This document shows positions 4,954 to 7,399 of a stretch of 7,399 nucleotides of DNA, piece by piece. The stretch comes from Candidatus Omnitrophota bacterium. GTDB lineage: Bacteria; Omnitrophota; Gorgyraeia; Duberdicusellales; 4484-171. Numbering within the stretch: the first letter of the stretch is position 1; the number at the start of each line of letters is the position of its first letter. The stretch lies in the NCBI GenBank assembly GCA_023135855.1, contig JAGLSH010000033.1, positions 1-7,399 of the forward strand, written 5' to 3'. Both the position numbers and the translations under genes were made by a program. The notes below the pieces were generated by a model that searched no databases, was not told the origin of the DNA, and saw nothing but the letters and a program-made list of their open reading frames with translations.

Positions 4954-5998
4954 TTAACACTTCTCCTTTCCCTTTTTTCACCAGAACCATTTCTTCTAGA
5001 CGTATTCCAAATTTATTTGTGAGATATATAGCTGGTTCTATGGTTATAATCATTCCTTCTTTTAAGATTTGATCGCAATTTGGCCCGATCATTGGAGATT
5101 CATGGACACAAAGACCAATTCCATGACCTAAACCATGACCAAAATACTTGCCCCAGCCTTTTTTGTCAATGATCTGGCGAGCTATTTTATCTACCTCAGA
5201 AGCTTTGACGCCATCTCGTATTTTTTTTATACTTTCGCTTTGAGCTTTTCTTATTATGTCGTATATTCTTCGCAAAAGAGTAGGCATTTTACCCCAGAAG
5301 AACACCCTTGTCAAGTCAGCGCAATATCCATAATGTTTTGAGCCTAAATCAATTAAAGTGACTTCATTATTTAAGTTTTTATTTCCAGGGAGATGGTGCG
5401 GAAAAGCTGTATTTGTGCCTGAGGCAACTATACTGGGGAAAGCTATTTCGAGGTCACCTTTAAGCCGCAGAAACCTTTCAATTTCAATGCTTAAGGTTTT
5501 TTCACTCATTAAAGGGTGGATAATTTCTTTAGCAAACTCAAAGGCCTGATTGCTTGTTTGAATCGATTTTTTTATAGCCGATATTTCTCCTCTTTCTTTA
5601 ATCATCCTCACTTCTTCAACTAAATCCTTAGTTTCAACAAAATCGATGGCTAGCGCTGATAGATGGCTGTTTATAGTTTTATACTCCAGGAGAGGAAGAT
5701 TCTTAGCTTCAAAACCGAGAATACTTAAATCTAGTTTTTTCATTTCATCAGAGATAAGTGTAAAAATATTATGTTTATTGCTAGATACAAGCAATTTACA
5801 GTTTTTTATTGTCTTAGCAGCATCTTTGTATAGGAAATTAGTGAAGTAAACTAGTTCTCCATCTTGAGTTAGCAACAGATAACCAGTATTAGCCGAAAAA
5901 TTGGTGAGGTAAACAATATTATTAGGATCAGTGATTAGAATAGCATCAAGGTTAAGCTTTTTAAGCTTTTTTGTGCAGTTGCTAATTCTTGTTTTCAC
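4934..5998 (-). CDS. M24 family metallopeptidase, Xaa-Pro aminopeptidase/dipeptidase type
   Basis: A 354-residue two-domain peptidase of the pita-bread fold, predicted to cleave peptides with proline at the second position. Residues ~1-125 form the creatinase-like N-terminal domain (LDAILITDPNNIVYLTNFS at 17-35). Residues ~135-350 are the M24 catalytic domain. The five metal ligands of the family are all visible: Asp217 (LIDLGS), Asp228 (CADLTRVFF), His292 (GHGLGHGIGLCVHE), Glu321 (TIEPAIY) and Glu335 (GIRLEEMV), so a dinuclear metal site is intact. Length matches the Bacillus YqhT/PepQ-like group. The start is GTG at 5996-5998, overlapping the aroQ stop by 3-4 bases; I see no good Shine-Dalgarno, consistent with reinitiation. 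Its 3' end overlaps efp by 20 bases. Neighbourhood with aroQ and efp is widely conserved. The split between aminopeptidase and prolidase activity cannot be decided from sequence alone. Confidence 0.94.
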   Translation of the reverse strand: MKTRISNCTKKLKKLNLDAILITDPNNIVYLTNFSANTGYLLLTQDGELVYFTNFLYKDAAKTIKNCKLLVSSNKHNIFTLISDEMKKLDLSILGFEAKNLPLLEYKTINSHLSALAIDFVETKDLVEEVRMIKERGEISAIKKSIQTSNQAFEFAKEIIHPLMSEKTLSIEIERFLRLKGDLEIAFPSIVASGTNTAFPHHLPGNKNLNNEVTLIDLGSKHYGYCADLTRVFFWGKMPTLLRRIYDIIRKAQSESIKKIRDGVKASEVDKIARQIIDKKGWGKYFGHGLGHGIGLCVHESPMIGPNCDQILKEGMIITIEPAIYLTNKFGIRLEEMVLVKKGKGEVLSGNFHR

Positions 5999-6453
5999 TT
6001 TGTTTCTGAAGATTTGCTTTCAAGAAGAGTCATCGCAGCGCTAAAGGCAAGAAAATAACTTTCCTTACCAAACCCAGCAATAGTGCCTATTACAATATCG
6101 CTAATTAGAGATTTTTTGCGAAAATCTTCTCGTTTATATATGTTAGAAAGATGTACCTCTAGGGTGGGTTTATTTACTCCTAATATGGCATCACGTATAG
6201 CTACAGAAGTGTGAGTATAAGCAGCCGGGTTTATGATTAAAAGGTTGTAACCAGTAGTAGTGATTTTTTCTACTATATCTCCTTCAGAATTAGATTGGAA
6301 GGTTTCGATTTCTATTGATTCCCGTGAAGCCCTTAGTTTTAACTCTTGATCTATCTGGTCTAGAGTGAAATTTCCGTAAATTTCAGGTTCTCTTTTTCCC
6401 AAAAGATGCAAGTTCGGACCATGAATGATTAAAATCTTACCTAATGTTTTCAT
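5995..6453 (-). CDS. aroQ: Type II 3-dehydroquinate dehydratase
   Basis: A 152-residue cytosolic enzyme of the shikimate pathway, converting 3-dehydroquinate to 3-dehydroshikimate; the type II enzyme is normally a dodecamer. Motifs run in the expected order: IIHGPNLHLLGKREPEIYG (residues 9-27) with catalytic Tyr26; FQSNSEGDIV (52-61); the substrate-binding NPAAYTHTSVAIRDA (75-89); EVHLSN (99-104) with catalytic Glu99 and His101; Arg112 in REDFR; and the IAGFGKESY end loop. The family usually has NPGAYTHTS, so Ala77 is a conservative change. Length is typical, with a slightly extended, Ser/Lys-rich C-terminus. The ATG at 6451-6453 has a strong AGGAGG site at 6463-6468 (9-base spacing) lying inside the upstream Trm112-like gene. 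The TGA overlaps the GTG start of the peptidase gene in a GTGA junction, a common sign of termination-reinitiation coupling. Confidence 0.97.
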   Translation of the reverse strand: MKTLGKILIIHGPNLHLLGKREPEIYGNFTLDQIDQELKLRASRESIEIETFQSNSEGDIVEKITTTGYNLLIINPAAYTHTSVAIRDAILGVNKPTLEVHLSNIYKREDFRKKSLISDIVIGTIAGFGKESYFLAFSAAMTLLESKSSETK

Positions 6454-6607
6454 TTAATTCCGCCTCCTCTACTATCATAATCGGTATGTTGTTCTTTATC
6501 GGATATTGCCGGTTACAGCTAACACAGATTATCTTTTCTTCTTTTAAGATTACATCTTTTTTGCATCTTGGGCAAGCAATAATTTTTAAAATTTCTTTAT
6601 TAAGCAT
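6437..6607 (-). CDS. Trm112-like small zinc-binding protein (YcaR type)
   Basis: A 56-residue protein starting MLNKEILKIIACPRCKKDV. It has the Trm112/YcaR pattern: CPRC (Cys12, Cys15) and CVSC (Cys28, Cys31), which should bind one structural zinc, followed by the conserved YPIKNNIPIMIVEEA tail (compare YP-I-x-x-G-I-P-x-M in the family). Eukaryotic and archaeal Trm112 activates methyltransferases; the role of the short bacterial forms is unclear. I choose the ATG at 6605-6607 over an in-frame TTG at 6620-6622, because a GAGG ribosome site (6617-6620) sits 9 bases before the ATG and because the five extra residues (MRKKR) are not family-like. The start overlaps the DUF1844 stop by 8 bases, and the 3' end overlaps aroQ by 17 bases, which suggests translational coupling. 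An Asn (N40) replaces the usual Gly of the I-P turn, a minor variation. Confidence 0.88.
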   Translation of the reverse strand: MLNKEILKIIACPRCKKDVILKEEKIICVSCNRQYPIKNNIPIMIVEEAELNENIR

Positions 6608-6941
6608 TCTTTTTTTCCTCAAGATACATCATTCGTAAGTTAAAGAGATATTCCTCAATAGCCTTACCTTCGTCTTGGTCAAGATTGCCCTTTGTTTTTT
6701 CTTGGATTACTCCTAGAGTATCAATTAAAAAACGGGCTTGATCGTGGTTTTTTTCTTTCTTTTTTGTTATTGGATTATCAAGATTACCCATAGCAATCAT
6801 AGCTTGCATGCCTAAAGAAGAGACAAAGATGGTAAAAGTTGGTTGATGATAAGTTTCATTTTTGCCTTGAGCGGTTTCCTTTTCTTTGTCCACTTGATTT
6901 TTCCAATCTTGATCTACTTTTTTTGTTGAATCTTGATTCAT
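6600..6941 (-). CDS. DUF1844 domain-containing protein
   Basis: A 113-residue protein recognised as DUF1844 from its core, residues ~36-108: TFTIFVSSLGMQAMIAMG, then N-P-I-T-K-K-K-E, the block QARFLIDTLGVIQEKTKGNL, and the C-terminal YLFNLRMMYLEEK. Its length is typical for the family. The first ~34 residues are charged, low-complexity and rich in Lys, Gln and Glu (a probable disordered tail). There is no signal peptide or convincing transmembrane segment; the middle is amphipathic to hydrophobic and probably helical. The ATG at 6939-6941 is supported by an AAGGAG site at 6949-6954 with 7-base spacing. The gene follows the Memo gene by 18 bases, and its last 8 bases overlap the ATG of the Trm112-like gene. 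No function is known for this domain. Identification of the family is confident; the role is unknown. Confidence 0.9.
   Translation of the reverse strand: MNQDSTKKVDQDWKNQVDKEKETAQGKNETYHQPTFTIFVSSLGMQAMIAMGNLDNPITKKKEKNHDQARFLIDTLGVIQEKTKGNLDQDEGKAIEEYLFNLRMMYLEEKKNA
6617..6620 (-). promoter_or_regulatory. Ribosome binding site deciding the Trm112-like start
   Basis: On the minus strand, TTGAGGAAAAAAAGA precedes ATG at 6605-6607. The GAGG core is 9 bases from this ATG. It would be inside the coding region if the upstream TTG at 6620-6622 were the start, so it favours the shorter protein. It lies within the 3' end of the DUF1844 gene. Confidence 0.6.
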
Positions 6942-6959
6942 GGTTTGTCTCCTTATTTT

Positions 6960-7399
6960 TTATTGAACAATTATTCCAGCATAACCGACTACTGAACTCC
7001 TATTTCCAGTAGCATCGCCACTGGTTTGATATAACACTACTTGAGATTTTCTAGCCCCGAGCAATTTGAGGCAAGAAATAAATATTGCCAGCGGCGCTTC
7101 TCCACAAAGAGTTATGTTTTCTTTATGGATACGTTTAATTAATTCTTCTTCGTCTAAATTAATTATTGCCTCAATAGCTTGGAGATCTTTCTTTCTTGCT
7201 GTTTGCTCAGGCTCATAGTGAGTAAAATCACTTGATGCAACAAGAAGAATATTTTCTCCTAAACCCTTTAAGCTCTTTATTGCTTCAAAAATTTGCTTAG
7301 CAACTTCTTTGTATTCAGTAATAGTTTCGCTTTTGCAAGCTATTGGTACAAATTTAAAATCACCAAAAAAATGATTGAGAATTGGCAACTCTACCTCAA
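6960..7399 (-). CDS. Memo family protein (AmmeMemoRadiSam system protein B-like), 5' end beyond window
   Basis: C-terminal ~145 residues of a MEMO1/AmmeMemoRadiSam-B family protein, which has the fold of class III (LigB-type) extradiol dioxygenases. The frame stays open to the window edge. Its first visible residues, EVELPILNHFFGDFKFVPI, match the family's conserved E-V-x-L-P stretch followed by V-P-I, so the start lies outside; the TTG at 7386-7388 is internal to this conserved part and is not a credible start. Further family marks are SSDFTHYEP, carrying the conserved Ser-Asp-Phe and a His that lines the pocket, and TLCGEAPLA, carrying the conserved Cys-Gly. In human MEMO1 the equivalent His and Cys help form the metal-binding pocket. 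The C-terminus ends in a conserved-looking GNRSSVVGYAGIIV strand. It stops 18 bases before the DUF1844 gene, so the two are probably co-transcribed. In bacteria Memo proteins often sit with AMMECR1 and radical SAM partners; neither is inside this window. The biochemical function is not established. Confidence 0.88.
   Translation of the reverse strand, partial: EVELPILNHFFGDFKFVPIACKSETITEYKEVAKQIFEAIKSLKGLGENILLVASSDFTHYEPEQTARKKDLQAIEAIINLDEEELIKRIHKENITLCGEAPLAIFISCLKLLGARKSQVVLYQTSGDATGNRSSVVGYAGIIVQ

Noticed and set aside
6620..6622. TTG as start of the Trm112-like gene
   Set aside because: Adds five residues not typical for the family and swallows the ribosome site; the ATG at 6605-6607 is better placed.
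7386..7388. TTG as start of the Memo-family gene
   Set aside because: It falls inside the conserved E-V-x-L-P segment and the frame continues upstream to the window edge, so the gene is cut by the window rather than starting here.

Overview
The window is a compact, AT-rich, single-strand gene cluster: all eleven genes lie on the minus strand, so transcription runs from high to low coordinates. Most genes are housekeeping genes. Nearly all have strong AGGAGG-type ribosome binding sites, and several overlap. The content (type II dehydroquinase, EF-P, acetyl-CoA carboxylase subunits, AmaP, a heptose-pathway isomerase, a DUF1844 protein, a Memo protein) fits an uncultured bacterium, probably with a Gram-negative type envelope because GmhA feeds ADP-heptose and LPS synthesis. 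Candidatus Omnitrophota or a relative is my best guess from gene content and base composition, but this is inference and no marker gene here proves it.

Layout in transcription order. (1) A Memo-family protein cut by the window edge (6960-7399), then a DUF1844 protein and a Trm112-like zinc protein. (2) A classical conserved block: aroQ (type II 3-dehydroquinate dehydratase), an M24 Xaa-Pro peptidase, efp, accB, accC. From the Trm112-like gene through efp, each gene overlaps its neighbour by 4-20 bases, which suggests translational coupling. (3) A 147-base gap holding a self-complementary structured element, then amaP, which encodes a two-TM membrane anchor with an Asp23-like domain. (4) A 117-base gap with two facing arrays of a degenerate 8-bp repeat, then a phosphofructokinase carrying pyrophosphate-type active-site residues, and gmhA. 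The last 90 bases hold only a small hairpin.

The genes serve central metabolism and the envelope: malonyl-CoA supply for fatty acids (AccB/AccC), shikimate pathway flux (AroQ), translation of proline-rich proteins (EF-P), peptide turnover, glycolysis or gluconeogenesis (PPi-PFK), heptose synthesis (GmhA), and membrane stress (AmaP). The order aroQ - Xaa-Pro peptidase - efp - accB - accC - Asp23-type gene parallels Bacillus subtilis, so this is largely an ancestral arrangement and not an acquired island.

I see no mobile element, CRISPR array, tRNA or rRNA, and no clear new multi-gene system. The parts most worth a second look are the two non-coding gaps: 1737-1828, inverted 8-bp arrays, and 2432-2529, competing complementary segments that may form a regulatory leader or a dispersed palindromic element. 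At protein level, the Arg at the EF-P tip and the PPi-type PFK residues make specific, checkable predictions.
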